Below, in pieces: positions 1-10,643 of a stretch of DNA of 64,000 nt. The notes beneath the pieces are model-generated. The model searched no databases. It was not told the origin of the DNA and worked only from the letters and a program-made list of their open reading frames with translations. Source of the stretch: Lingula anatina (Eukaryota; Brachiopoda; Lingulata; Lingulida; Lingulidae); contig NW_019775723.1 of assembly GCF_001039355.2 (NCBI RefSeq), positions 54,267 through 118,266 of the forward strand, written 5' to 3'. Each line of letters starts with the position of its first letter. The stretch's first letter is position 1. The position numbers and the translations under genes were made by a program.

Positions 1-347
1 TTTTTTTTTTTTTTTTTTTGGATACACCCGCTTTATGACAGCTATTATAACAACATTGTGCACTATTATTTGAGTGATAACTATTCCGTTAGTTCATGAC
101 AAGGAAATAAGTATGCCGTCAGCTATATGTATGTAGTCGACTATCTGTAGATCAGCTATAATTTACTGTATTCACTACGTCAGCGACTGCCTCTGTATAA
201 AAAAAATAAAGATATCAAGCTCTACTGGGCTCCAAACAGTAGATATTTACTATTCAGTTTGAAAATGCGGTCTGTTGAAGTCGAAATAAAGTTCAGTTTA
301 CGCAAAGGCCTGTTTGCTGAAATAATGGCGAAATTAGGTTTTCCTAA
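1..347. other. no gene seen; poly-T at window start
   Basis: The first 19 bases are an uninterrupted T run cut by the window edge. The rest is AT-rich sequence without a supportable reading frame or RNA gene. Confidence 0.6.
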
Positions 348-552
348 AGCCCCCTTAACTTTACACTGGAAGGCGTCCTTTCTGCGTACACCCTAGTGCG
401 CCCCCGTTTGAGAGTAAAAAAATAATATTTTACGTGGCCGATCATCGAGCATTCTTCCTGCAAGCAAAGCGATGCTTGTGCCTCCTCTCTACAACCACAG
501 CGATGCCTGTTTTATGGTCGCAGAGAGGTCGCCGTCCAGTGTAAAGGGGGTT
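348..552. mobile_element. foldback (MITE-like) element, about 205 bp
   Basis: The two ends are inverted copies. The left arm reads AGCCCCCTTAACTTTACACT and the right arm, reverse complemented, reads AACCCCCTTTACACTGGACG. Both continue into a GGMRGGCG and TCTGCG stretch. TAA lies directly outside each arm (345-347 and 553-555) and may be a 3-bp target duplication. The interior has no ORF. The arms differ by a small indel, so this is an old copy. The exact ends are my best fit. Confidence 0.5.
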
Positions 553-1446
553 TAACCTAAAGTGAAGTGCTGCGTTTCCGAGATATCAGTACACTTATTA
601 TGAACCAAGAACATCTTATCTTGGGTTTCTATAATCTAAAATAATAATTGGAGAGCTTGGGGACTTGCCATTTTAAACTCTTTGATTAAAACGAAATCAT
701 CCCCTGAAATGAGAACATTTCTATTAAAAATACGGGTGAAATCTTTTAAAAAGGAAACTTCGAGAGCATTTCCAGCATTTTGCTTTTGTTTCGTCAACAT
801 GTTGCGCTAATAAAACCTACAAAAGATCTGAAAATTGAGGTGCCATGAACCTCTTTAGGCTATTACGTGTCGGAATTGGGAAAGGCTTTCAAGAGCATAT
901 TCACATAAAAACACACTGTTTTCTAAAAATGATCAATAAAAATCCGTTTGTATTAAATGTACGTGATCATCATGATTTGCAGTCCTATTTTTCTAAGTTG
1001 AAATCGATTGAATGCTTTGTATCATGTACTGCAATACCTGGTAATTTGCCAGCCAATGTAAACGATAACATTTTTATTTTCATCTTTTGATATTTTGATG
1101 CCAAACGCTTTAAACGAAAGTAAACTTCAGATATTGGAGTGTTTATATGCACGCAGACAGGTTTTTGCGTCTCTACCTTACATAAGAGCGTTTGTCACGA
1201 CATCGTCAAATGTGAAATTCCAGTTTGGTAGCTGTGTTATTTTACTTACACCATGATACAAAGCAGGTTCGTGATGGTGAGCCACTGTCATATATCTGAT
1301 AGCCCTTTTTTTCGGAAAGTTTACTGAAAGACTTCGTATCGGATAAATGTCGTTATTTATCAAATATCTAAAGGAAAGGAAAGTGAGCCTTTGTAAAACG
1401 TCATAAACTTAATACAGCGCCTAAATAATATTTCTCTCAGTCGGTT

Positions 1447-1494
<48 letters not shown>

Positions 1495-1716
1495 ACGGCT
1501 TAGACAAAGAACATTTTCCTCGAATCTTTATTTCTATTTGTTGTATATGAAAGTATTGAGTAAAAAAGTCAATCGCTCAATCATTTTTAAAATTGATATA
1601 GCGTTAGATTTTTGTGTCTGAATTAGTAGAATCCAACCTACAGATAATGTGTTATTGGTTTTCGGATCCAGAAGCACCCTACCCCTTTACACGCACACCC
1701 ACACACACACATGCAA
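553..1716. other. no gene seen; contains 45-bp poly-T
   Basis: This is AT-rich sequence. An uninterrupted run of 45 T occupies 1449-1493. A CA-rich stretch at about 1690-1712 directly abuts the 3.3-kb inverted-repeat element. Short open frames here show no recognisable domain. Confidence 0.5.
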
Positions 1717-1740
1717 CACCCAAACCCAATATAGAGGTGC
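1717..1740 (+). repeat. left terminal inverted repeat of the 3.33-kb element
   Basis: This is a perfect 24-base inverted match to 5024-5047. It is preceded by GCAA, the proposed 4-bp target duplication. Confidence 0.75.
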
Positions 1741-1896
1741 AAACGATGTCACAGGCATGTTCCTAAAAATATGTAGTGCACAGATTACAAACTATGTTTG
1801 ATTATTTTAGGGTCTCACATAAAGAAGTTTGTATTAAAGTTTCACTTTCCTGGAACCACGAATAATAAAAAATAATTCATCATCTAACCCCAAAAA

Positions 1897-1910
1897 GGAA
1901 CATACGTTAC
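1897..1910 (+). repeat. 14-bp motif copy 1 (GGAACATACGTTAC)
   Basis: Exact copy, 180 bp inside the left end of the element. The motif is a quasi-palindrome: 10 of 14 positions match its own reverse complement. That would suit binding by a protein dimer. Confidence 0.6.
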
Positions 1911-2292
1911 TGTCACAAATGCATAACGTCTAGCTGTGGAAACGTTTTAATCACTTTGAAAATTCAATCATCACGGGTTTTGTTCTTTAATTTATCTCCT
2001 GCAAGTATAACGTTGTAAAAAATTACGAAAAGCTTTTGTATAGAGCAGTTAATTGTTTTTTAGCGACTTAAGTTTGCCTGTCACTGAATATTAAAAAAAC
2101 TGGGAAAATACACCCTACCGACAGTAAAATAAACATTTAATAAATTATTTTTCCCCTCGTGCTCCAAATATTATATCTGAAATGTCAAACTATCATGGAA
2201 TCACTATATATTTTTCTGTCAGTAAAAGAAAACATTGTTTTCTCATGCACCAAGTACATGTACAAAATGAAACATTTTGTCAATTTTCCTAG

Positions 2293-2306
2293 GGAACATA
2301 CGTTAC
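2293..2306 (+). repeat. 14-bp motif copy 2
   Basis: Exact copy of GGAACATACGTTAC, 576 bp from the left end. The counterpart near the right end is 579 bp from that end. Confidence 0.6.
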
Positions 2307-2448
2307 CTAGTATTAGCTATGACGTAGGCCCCATTAGTTACGGTTTAAATGTTTATAAAAAACGTCCTTACGTCATATTTAATTTAACATGATCGAATCA
2401 CTTTAAAATATATAAGAACACGTTATGAAAATAAAAATTAGGTGGCCT

Positions 2449-2477
2449 GGAACATACGTTACCGGAACATACGTTAC
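2449..2477 (+). repeat. 14-bp motif copies 3 and 4 in tandem
   Basis: There are two exact direct copies at 2449-2462 and 2464-2477, separated by one base (15-bp period). Such a tandem pair is a common arrangement for transposase or regulator binding sites. Confidence 0.6.
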
Positions 2478-2683
2478 CAGTGAAAATCTACTTGTGCCCG
2501 AAACTGGCTCCGAAAAAAAATTTAGCTTCTGTTGAGATGTCAGGTGGTTCTTTCTGACGTCTGCTCGAGCTAAAGATTAGATGAGGTTAGTTACAAGTGT
2601 AAATAAATCCATAAAATCCTCAGTAACGATGTAAGCGAAGTGAATGATATTGTCGTAATAAAAAATTTAATTCAAATACAAAA

Positions 2684-3110
2684 ATGAATGTCAAAGACGG
2701 AAATAAATGTCAAACAAGACTATGGAAGGAAAAAATAATCGCCAACGAGCGCAGTGAGCGCAGTGCTAAATACATTGATACCGAACGGAACATCATTATT
2801 TCAGAAAAAATGCGAAAACAAGAGCTGAGATTAAAAAAAATATATCGATCTCGTAAAAAAAGAGGGTGACGCTTATTTGGAGGCGAAAGAAAACGGGTTC
2901 AAAATACTATGTAGGCCTACCTTCCGCCTCCTTATAAATGTCGTGAAAGACAAAAGAGGCATGCGAAGACTAAATCGCAAAAACGTAGACTTCACCAAAG
3001 GAAAGAAGAGCTCCTAGCTGTTATAGAAGTTACCGAGGCAAGTCCACAGCAATCACCACCTGAGAGACTTGTTGTGTGTGCGAGGTGGCCACAACGTGGA
3101 AATGATTGAT
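2684..3110 (+). pseudogene. decayed K/R-rich reading frame inside the element
   Basis: From 2684 a 61-codon frame encodes a strongly basic, probably helical segment (for example MRKQELRLKKIYRSRKKRG) ending at a stop at 2867-2869. Another frame continues open over the next stretch with more basic sequence, such as RERQKRHAKTKSQKRRLHQR, and reaches a Pro/Ser-rich piece near 3060. This looks like one basic coding region broken by a frameshift. It could be what is left of an element-encoded DNA-binding protein. I do not recognise the family and see no catalytic motif. A chance AT-rich frame cannot be excluded. Confidence 0.25.
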
Positions 3111-4454
3111 AAGAAACTGAAGGCAGTCACAATGAACAATTAAAGAACTACAATCACAGGTTAATTCCATAAGATAAAGGGAAAATGCTATCCGGCAAAG
3201 ATTTAGCCATTGTAGAAAACGAAATACGGAACCACCTGAATTTCCCACATGCCCCAAAATTAAGACAGAACGCATCATACAGCAGGCTATAGACCCAAGC
3301 TAACACTGTGCTAAAGCAATTATTTTTATGTCTCCTCCATCCCAGTGTACCACAAACTTTCATAGTCTTATTTATAACAAAAAGAAGGCAACAAAGAATA
3401 TCGATTTGGTCAAACAAGGCCGCTTTTATCTTATAACCCCACTACCCTAATTATTTTAGCAATAATAACAATGTAGCAAATTGTTGCCTTTATCCTTGGA
3501 TAAAAATAATATTATATATACATATAATATTCAATAAGACTCATCATCCTAAAAATATGATGACTTATAGAAAATGTATTTTTAGCTACAGTTGGTCAAG
3601 TTTAACGAGTTACACCAAGAAGTAAGATGAACATTTTGCATAATATAGTTGCTGAGAAGATTGTGAAGACGTACCGTTGTCTCAGATTTCTTTCCGCTGC
3701 TACTGGCATTTGCCGGAATCGTTGGTCGAGAACTCGCGAAAAGGGGATGAACTGACAGAAAAGTCGACGGATGGGAGAAGCAGGAAAAAAAGGCAAGCTG
3801 TATACATTTTTTTAACGAGACGACTATAGTAGAGCCCAAGAGCGCCAGTAACCAAAAAAAAAAAAATATCATCCATCACGTTGGCACAGTAAAAACACTG
3901 TATGAACATCTAAGAAATCTCAAGGAAACTTTTACAAGAAATCATGCAGCCTATAATTTGTCTTAAATAGCGACTGATGAGGACCGTAGAGACCCTAGAA
4001 CTCTCAAGTGATACCTGTGTCTTATACCCACTCAATAGAAAGACTTAAAAACGTAATTTTGTGAGCCACTTACTTTTTATAGATGGAACAAACATTATAT
4101 ATATACATATTGTTTTTAATCCCAAAAGTGCCGAAATCCGCAAGACAATTTAGACTTTTCAGAGAGGATAGTAAAACTCATTTTGAACGAATTCTCTGAT
4201 GTATTTGAAAACCTAAAGGTGTGTTGAAAAAGGCTTCGTTTAAAGAGGTGGTAGGTTAGATGTTTCTGGGATCTGTATTTCTTTACATGCAAATGATTAA
4301 GACGTTTGATGCGCGGATCGTGTTTATGTAATAGGTTATCACTTTTGATGTCTGAGTTACTTTTCAAACCTCAATAAATTCTACGAAGAAAAAAGCGAAA
4401 AAATATCTTATCAATATTTATTAAACTCGTGTCCAGTATCTTTTCTATGGCTGT

Positions 4455-4468
4455 GGAACATACGTTAC
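4455..4468 (+). repeat. 14-bp motif copy 5
   Basis: Exact GGAACATACGTTAC, ending 579 bp from the right end of the element. It is in the same orientation as the left-side copies. Confidence 0.6.
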
Positions 4469-4831
4469 ATTACGGTATGCGTAGGATGCGAGGCGTAGTT
4501 GGTATTGTAACTAATACACCCAAAATTTGAAACTGTCAATGAGTTTTAAATTCACGACGAATATGACCAGTGGTAGATAAGTTTTAGGTAACAAAGTTTT
4601 CAATTATCTTTACAATTGACAATTACTGCTATTGAAAGAGTCATCAACGTGGACATTGTAATGAAAAATGATCTTTAGTTTGAAAGTAATTTTCCTAGAT
4701 CTGGTCAATTTAAAGGTATTTTCCTATCACTTTTCCATTATTAATGACTCATAGGGTTCTGATAGTGTTTAGCTTGCACAAATTTCCACAGCGCTCAACT
4801 AATGATCGTGTTTGTATCAGGCGATTCAGTG

Positions 4832-4845
4832 GTAACGTATGTTCT
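4832..4845 (-). repeat. 14-bp motif copy 6 (inverted, 13 of 14)
   Basis: It reads GTAACGTATGTTCT on the plus strand. This is the reverse complement of the motif with one terminal change. It lies 202 bp from the right end, mirroring copy 1. Confidence 0.55.
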
Positions 4846-5023
4846 TTCTTACGCTTTTTTCACTACAAACGGCTATCAATTTATTTGCTTACAAAACAGA
4901 AACGCGTGGGCGTAAAATTGGGACATTTGTGGATTTTTGTTCTATACACATGTAAGTTTTAAAAAATTGGATAATACATCGAATTCATTCAATTTCATTT
5001 TTTGAGACTTGAACTTGTGAAAT

Positions 5024-5047
5024 GCACCTCTATATTGGGTTTGGGTG
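5024..5047 (-). repeat. right terminal inverted repeat of the 3.33-kb element
   Basis: This is a perfect 24-base inverted match to 1717-1740. It is followed by GCAA at 5048-5051. The flanks on both outer sides are CA/TG-rich but are not otherwise the same. Confidence 0.75.
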
Positions 5048-8000
5048 GCAAGCGCGCACGAATGCACACACAAACACACGCACACTTATATATGCTGTAC
5101 ATAAATCAAGTAGTTTCGCCTTTCCTCTAACACGGAGAAAACCCTCCACGTCAGTCTCAAGCTTTACGAGTTCAGGGCCGCAGAATACTTTAAATAGCAC
5201 CGTTTTTTCAGAGGTTCTCCTCCCCATGAGGAAGAGCTGGGGTGAAAAACTGTCTAACAACCTTTTTTGATATTTAACGTCCGCCACTGCTTCGTCTAAG
5301 GTCAAAAAGACGGATATAGCCCGGATTTATTTACTTTCACAACACTGAAGTGCTTATTCTTATCTAGCTACAAAACAACACCGGAATTTTAGCTTTGCAA
5401 AAACCCGTACAACCTTCCTGCTTTGATAAGTGTTTTATTGAAATCCTTAACACGCACTGATCTGCCATTTCTTTACAAGATGAGCAGAAAGGAGCTTCAA
5501 CTACTGTAGAATTAATATATCTCCCCTCACAACAAGAGTCAAGATAAACATAACCTTAGCGCCCCGTCTTTATTAGATCTCCCATCATTTAGTTTTATAT
5601 TAAAGTTTCCTTTAGTATAAGTTCCATTGTCTATTGATACTGTATTCTATTATTTTAAGTTATTAAATTTAATGCTGTGTCATATTATATTCTGTTTATT
5701 GTATATCATTCTGGTGAGCCAAAAGGGGTAATGGATCAATGAAATAAAATGAAAACTGCGCATTCACTTCTATACAACAGTCTATAACCGACACATTTAT
5801 ATTTTAGCAAAACGACGCTGGATAAAATGCTACTAATAAAATGCTAGGTTCCAGACGGAGAGTTCCACAGCGCCTTTACCCCTTGGGCTTTATAACCATT
5901 GTCATTGCTGTTGTTATTATCATCATTTATATTTTTTCCTCTGTTTAATTATTTATGACAGTTACGACGTGTTAATCAGGATGATTTGCAGTGACACAGC
6001 TAACAGAGGCAGGGGCTTATTTCACTGTTATTTTGTCGCCATAACAGGGTTAAAGAAAATATGCACCTTTTGTCTCATGTCTTGTTGATGTTGGAGTGAG
6101 AAAATGTTTAAGATCGATTAAATAAACTTTATCAAGAGATCGACACTAAAGTCAATTTGTCAGGGAAATTATGCATAGATTTGGTATCTCCCCCCCCCCC
6201 CCCCCATCTCCACCCCCGTACCAGGGCCGGCGTCTCCAACACAGACAACAGACTACAGAATAACAACGGTCAACGTTGATTATACTAGGCAATATATAGA
6301 ACTAGGTTAAGACCAAAAAAGTAAAAAACAATGGATGTTTATAAACTCCCTTCATATTTACATAAGCAATATCGCCCCTAGTTAGTTCCAGAGTGCCGTA
6401 GTGGTTACTGCATGATGTCCATGTTATCCCGTCCATCCCTGCTAGCACTCAGTGACAGCGTTCAGTTATTGATCACCAGGGTGTTTGCTGGAAAAAGGTG
6501 AGGCTGTCTGCTGAGGTCGTCCGTTACTTGATTATCGTGTCAACTTCCGTGAACTTGGTATAGTACATATATAGGACACGGACGTCACTTTACGTGACCT
6601 AGATTGATGAATGAAACCAGTGAGTGTTCCCCTAGTATACTCGTGAGAACATTAAGACAGTCTACCCGGAGAACGCGGTTATTTGACCGTAGTTAAAGCT
6701 GTTAAGGTGAGTAACACTTCACGTATATACGGGGGTACTGTGACCTTACTTTTTAACACCCTTTCTTCTACGGAGTACAGGGTTATCGGTGAATAATTAG
6801 AATCATCAGTTATAACTAAAGTTTATGAGAAAACCACAAACCTTGACTACGCGTCTGTCTGTAGCAGAGACGCAGCGTTAATCGGGTTAATGTTAACACC
6901 GTGAGGACATTAACTTTACTCGTAGGCGAAACATTGAAATTGTGTTAAGTACTAGTATAGTAGGCCAACAGTTGTGTTTCACTGAGAACAGACCTAAAAT
7001 TTGATAATGTTAACCTAAGTGAAACACACGATTTCCTCTGTAACATGTGCGTAGCTCTAAATAGACATCCGTTATTTAAAGCCGGTGTCAAGCTACTAGG
7101 GTCTACAAGGAGTGGAGCGGTGAATGGAGAGGGGATCACGAAATAAGGTGACGTTTAATTAGGTCTGTATGAGAGAGATGTATTATCCCTGTCTGGCAAG
7201 CTAGTGACATTGAAGGATGTCTATTACTTTAGCGTGGTGTCAATGTCCATATTTAGTATATATTAGGGCTTGGACATAATAACGTCCCTTCGTAATTTTG
7301 TCCATGATTAGGGTGACCTCATGATACTGTGCCCGGTCATGATACTGTTGGTGACTTAACGATGAACTTAACCAAAACCTGTAGTGTCATCTATAAGTAA
7401 AGGCCTTTTTTCAATGATATCACTGACCGATAGCGGTATATTTTAAGGTACCAATGAGCAATATTCACAGTCATCTCTTGAGTCTTTTGTATAGTCAATA
7501 GAAGCCCTAGCCCTCTGTATGTAGCGACGTGTAAAGATTTTAAGTAGTCAAATTTAATCGACATGAACACGATTTTCGGATAAACACCCGTTCACTGAAA
7601 ACTGTGTATCCTATTTCTTTTATTTTAATTATCGTGACCCCGACTGTGATTTATGACTACTTCTGGAGTGAATTGTTTCAAACACCCCTCATTTTGACTT
7701 ACACAAGAATTATCAATCATTGAAAATCACTTTATTTTGATAAAAGTCTTCTCCTTTAACTATTTCAAGAAAACCTACATGTAATGAGGCTGGTGATAGT
7801 GAGACACACTGTAAAGGTACATGTAGCATTAAGAGCGTTAAGAGGCAGTTTAGTCAACAGCTCAGTGAGCATGCAGATGCCTGAAGAAGTGTTTACGGTA
7901 GTTTTTATTAAATCTAGTTGTGTTTTTACTTCCTGAAGGAAACACGCCTGATTGGAATTTCAATGTGTTTTTCTACCCTCTGATAACAGGGACTTCTAGA

Positions 8001-9895
8001 ATAGTAAACAAAACAAAAGTATGATCTATACAATAATTTTATAACAGACTAATAGAGTATACCTAGAGGGCAGAGAGTAGTGGAATTCCTCGCACTGTGC
8101 AGTGCTGGTCTCTTTACACAGACATCCGAGAAAGATGAAAAAAGCAATAAAGAAAGAAAAAACGAAAGGAAGATATTTATATCCTGTTTTATTCCTGGTC
8201 ATCTAAATCACTAACCGACTGGTAACGCAAAGACAGACGCGACACGAACCAATAGTCCTTAGTTGGGGGTTGGGGTTATGTCACGTTAAAATGTGACGCC
8301 AAGCAGGTATTAGACAGTCTGCCAGGTAGATTATATAATAGAGGAAAGGAAACAACAAGAAATGTCCATTCACCCGGAGATGATAAGTTCATATGGACAA
8401 CATAATAAAAATGCAAAAGGTTAACCTGTAAATGTACACAATTGTAGATCATTGGTTTATTTACCATGACCTAGAACAACTGATAAGTTTATTCTACGCA
8501 TGTTTGGTGGTAGCCATGTCGAGATCTCTGTCACCAAGAGGAACATTTCATATTATATTTTCTAAAACTAAACGTGATCGCAGCATCACTACCCGCCAAG
8601 TAGATGGGGAAAGAGCCACGGAGGTCAAAGTGCAGGTGAAAATTTTTAACCCCAAAAAATTTTTAACCGAAGACCAGATGTGGTAGACGACTGCATTGGT
8701 CCTTAAGAGCTGTACCTCATTCACCAGCTGATTGACAGACTGGCAGCTGAAGACGCTTTCACCAGAAGAGCTCTTAGTAAAAAAATTAATTATTTACACC
8801 CACGGGCATTTGGCAGAGAGTCTAACAGTACCAGGCGCAATAATATTGTTTAATCTTATGAAATACTGGGTCAGGACTGTTTGCAAGAGACGCTGTTCTC
8901 GGTTCGAGACATGACTGATCACTCATAATGTTCAGCACATACTGGAACAGTTCAAGTGACTGTCAGGACCGTCGCCTCTCATCTGAAAGTCAAAGTGACA
9001 TATCATCATCTTGCCCTATGAGGTGATAAAAACTACTGTAGTAAAACTTGGACGACCCAGGAATATTATTCCACAAGGGAGGCGAAGATTAGTGGCTTTA
9101 TTCCGGCTGTACACTACGTTCTTTTTTTCTTAAAATATATTAGGATATGATGCTTCGTTGGGATTCTGGGTCTAGACTTGTTTCCTGGTGTAGGCTGAAA
9201 ATTGCCAACACAAAACTCCCCCATAGAAAATTTATGTTTCAATATTCAAAATAAACGATGTAAGGGTAATTTATGGTAGAATGTTATTAATATTTCTATT
9301 GATCTTTACTGTCTGTTGATTTAGTGGTGACTTTGGACAGATAAATAACGTCTTACTTTCAATACTTTGTGCATTTTGTCAATCTCACTGACTCGCCTTC
9401 GTGTTGCATTGTTGCGCAATCCAAGTATTGTTTTATAGAGGCACCTGCCCTCTACACATGTACCAGGGCCGCAGGTTAATTATGTGCACTTTTCTCCAAC
9501 ACAGTTAAGAATTGTGTCAAGAACTAGCCAGAGACATATCTGTGAATATCTAGTGAAAAATCAATGTATGACCCTGGTAAAGGGTCCCACGTTCCTGTAC
9601 ATCAAAACAATCCCGGTGTCTGTTATTATACTTCTAGCACGCATTTGCAGAGAATACAATCGTTAACAGCGTGCTTCTATTTCACTGCTACGTTAAGTCC
9701 AGACAATAAATGCTCACTGAGGGAGAAAGTTGACTCTGAAGTTATAAAACCTGACCATTTTTCTCACACGCCTCTCAATATTTGTAATTTAATGAGGGAG
9801 TAATCTAAGTAACCAGTTATCATTATCATCTGTGATGAAATGTGGCTTAAATTATTAGCACATTAATGTGGCCATACCACAATTAGCTTTTGTTG

Positions 9896-9927
<32 letters not shown>

Positions 9928-10468
9928 ACATAGAGAGGGGGGGATAAGAAAGAGAGGGGTGGAGGGATGAGAGATAAAATCAAATGTCAACTGTTCTGTC
10001 CGCATTGGTGAAGGCAAACAACTTAGTACATATCGGTCAAATTTTCTGATCTTCAACTCCAGGTAGCAGATATTCAGCCCTCTCCTTTACAACTGTACCT
10101 GCCCAGTAATAATGTAATGCTGAGTTCATATATCTGCTATATTCCCAGGAGTCTTATCTCCTCGTTCTACCACTTCTACCAGCTGAAATCATCAAATACA
10201 CTAGCAATAAAAACCCCTCGCTGCTAGCTGTCATGTAGTAGTGCGGCGGTTTGTTGATTACACTGATAACTGCTGAAATTGAATGGTAGATTTAATCAAA
10301 TGGGCGACATAAGTGAGGGCGTAGCGTTCTTGATGAAAATGCAATGTGGTGAAACTTAAACTGATTGGTTTTATCAAGAGCTTCCATTTTTTATACCGTA
10401 TTTTACTGCATAAATGTTTCCTGCGATAGAATTGACTCTGTGTCACAGGTTTTATTCCTTTGTACAAA
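5048..10468. other. no supported gene; simple repeats only
   Basis: No reading frame here has a recognisable domain or convincing splice context. Features seen are a C16 run at 6190-6205 and a CT dinucleotide tract at 9896-9924 followed by a purine-rich stretch to about 9970. Short frames (up to 84 codons) look like chance. Confidence 0.45.
9896..9924. repeat. (CT)n microsatellite
   Basis: An uninterrupted CT dinucleotide run of about 29 bases, followed by a GA-rich segment that could pair with it. Confidence 0.9.
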
Positions 10469-10643
10469 GGCCCCATTCAGAATAGGAGAGTTACTAGTCC
10501 GAGGGTCAAATATGGCGACCCACTACAAAGCTTGCCGTCTAATCCGCTAATAGACACTGAATAGATATCCAGTTGGGGAGTATTCAAGTGGGTCGGCCAT
10601 AGTTGACCCTCGGACTAGTTAGTCCCCTATTTTGAATGGCCCC
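10469..10643. mobile_element. foldback MITE, family B copy 1 (175 bp)
   Basis: The ends are GGCCCCATTCAGAATAGG (left) and, reverse complemented, GGGGCCATTCAAAATAGGGG (right). Inverted similarity continues through ACTAGTCCGAGGGTCAA and a TATGGC..GACCCAC block on both arms, so almost the whole element can fold back. AAA lies immediately outside each end (10466-10468 and 10644-10646). It shares the block ACTAGTCC..GG.TCAAATATGG with a second element at 59366-59570. It has no ORF. Confidence 0.7.

Larger units (their letters stand above)
1717..5047. mobile_element. 3.33-kb inverted-repeat DNA transposon with 14-bp internal repeats
   Basis: A 24-bp sequence at 1717-1740 (begins CACCCAAACCCAATATAG) recurs as a perfect inverted copy at 5024-5047. 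GCAA sits immediately outside each end (1713-1716 and 5048-5051), as expected of a 4-bp target-site duplication. Inside are six copies of GGAACATACGTTAC or a one-base variant, at 1897, 2293, 2449, 2464, 4455 and 4832. The outer copies lie 180 and 202 bp from the two ends, the next ones 576 and 579 bp. CAC termini, 4-bp TSD and repeated subterminal motifs fit the CMC (CACTA/Mirage/Chapaev) group, but no transposase is recognisable. The assignment is inference, and this looks like a non-autonomous or decayed copy. Confidence 0.65.

Noticed and set aside
5030-5305. 91-codon minus-strand frame with protein-like composition
   Set aside because: It spans the right end of the 3.33-kb element and a CA-rich tract; no homology recognised.
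8875-8920. GGTTCGAGAC, resembling a tRNA T-arm (B box)
   Set aside because: No A box at the right distance and no acceptor-stem pairing.
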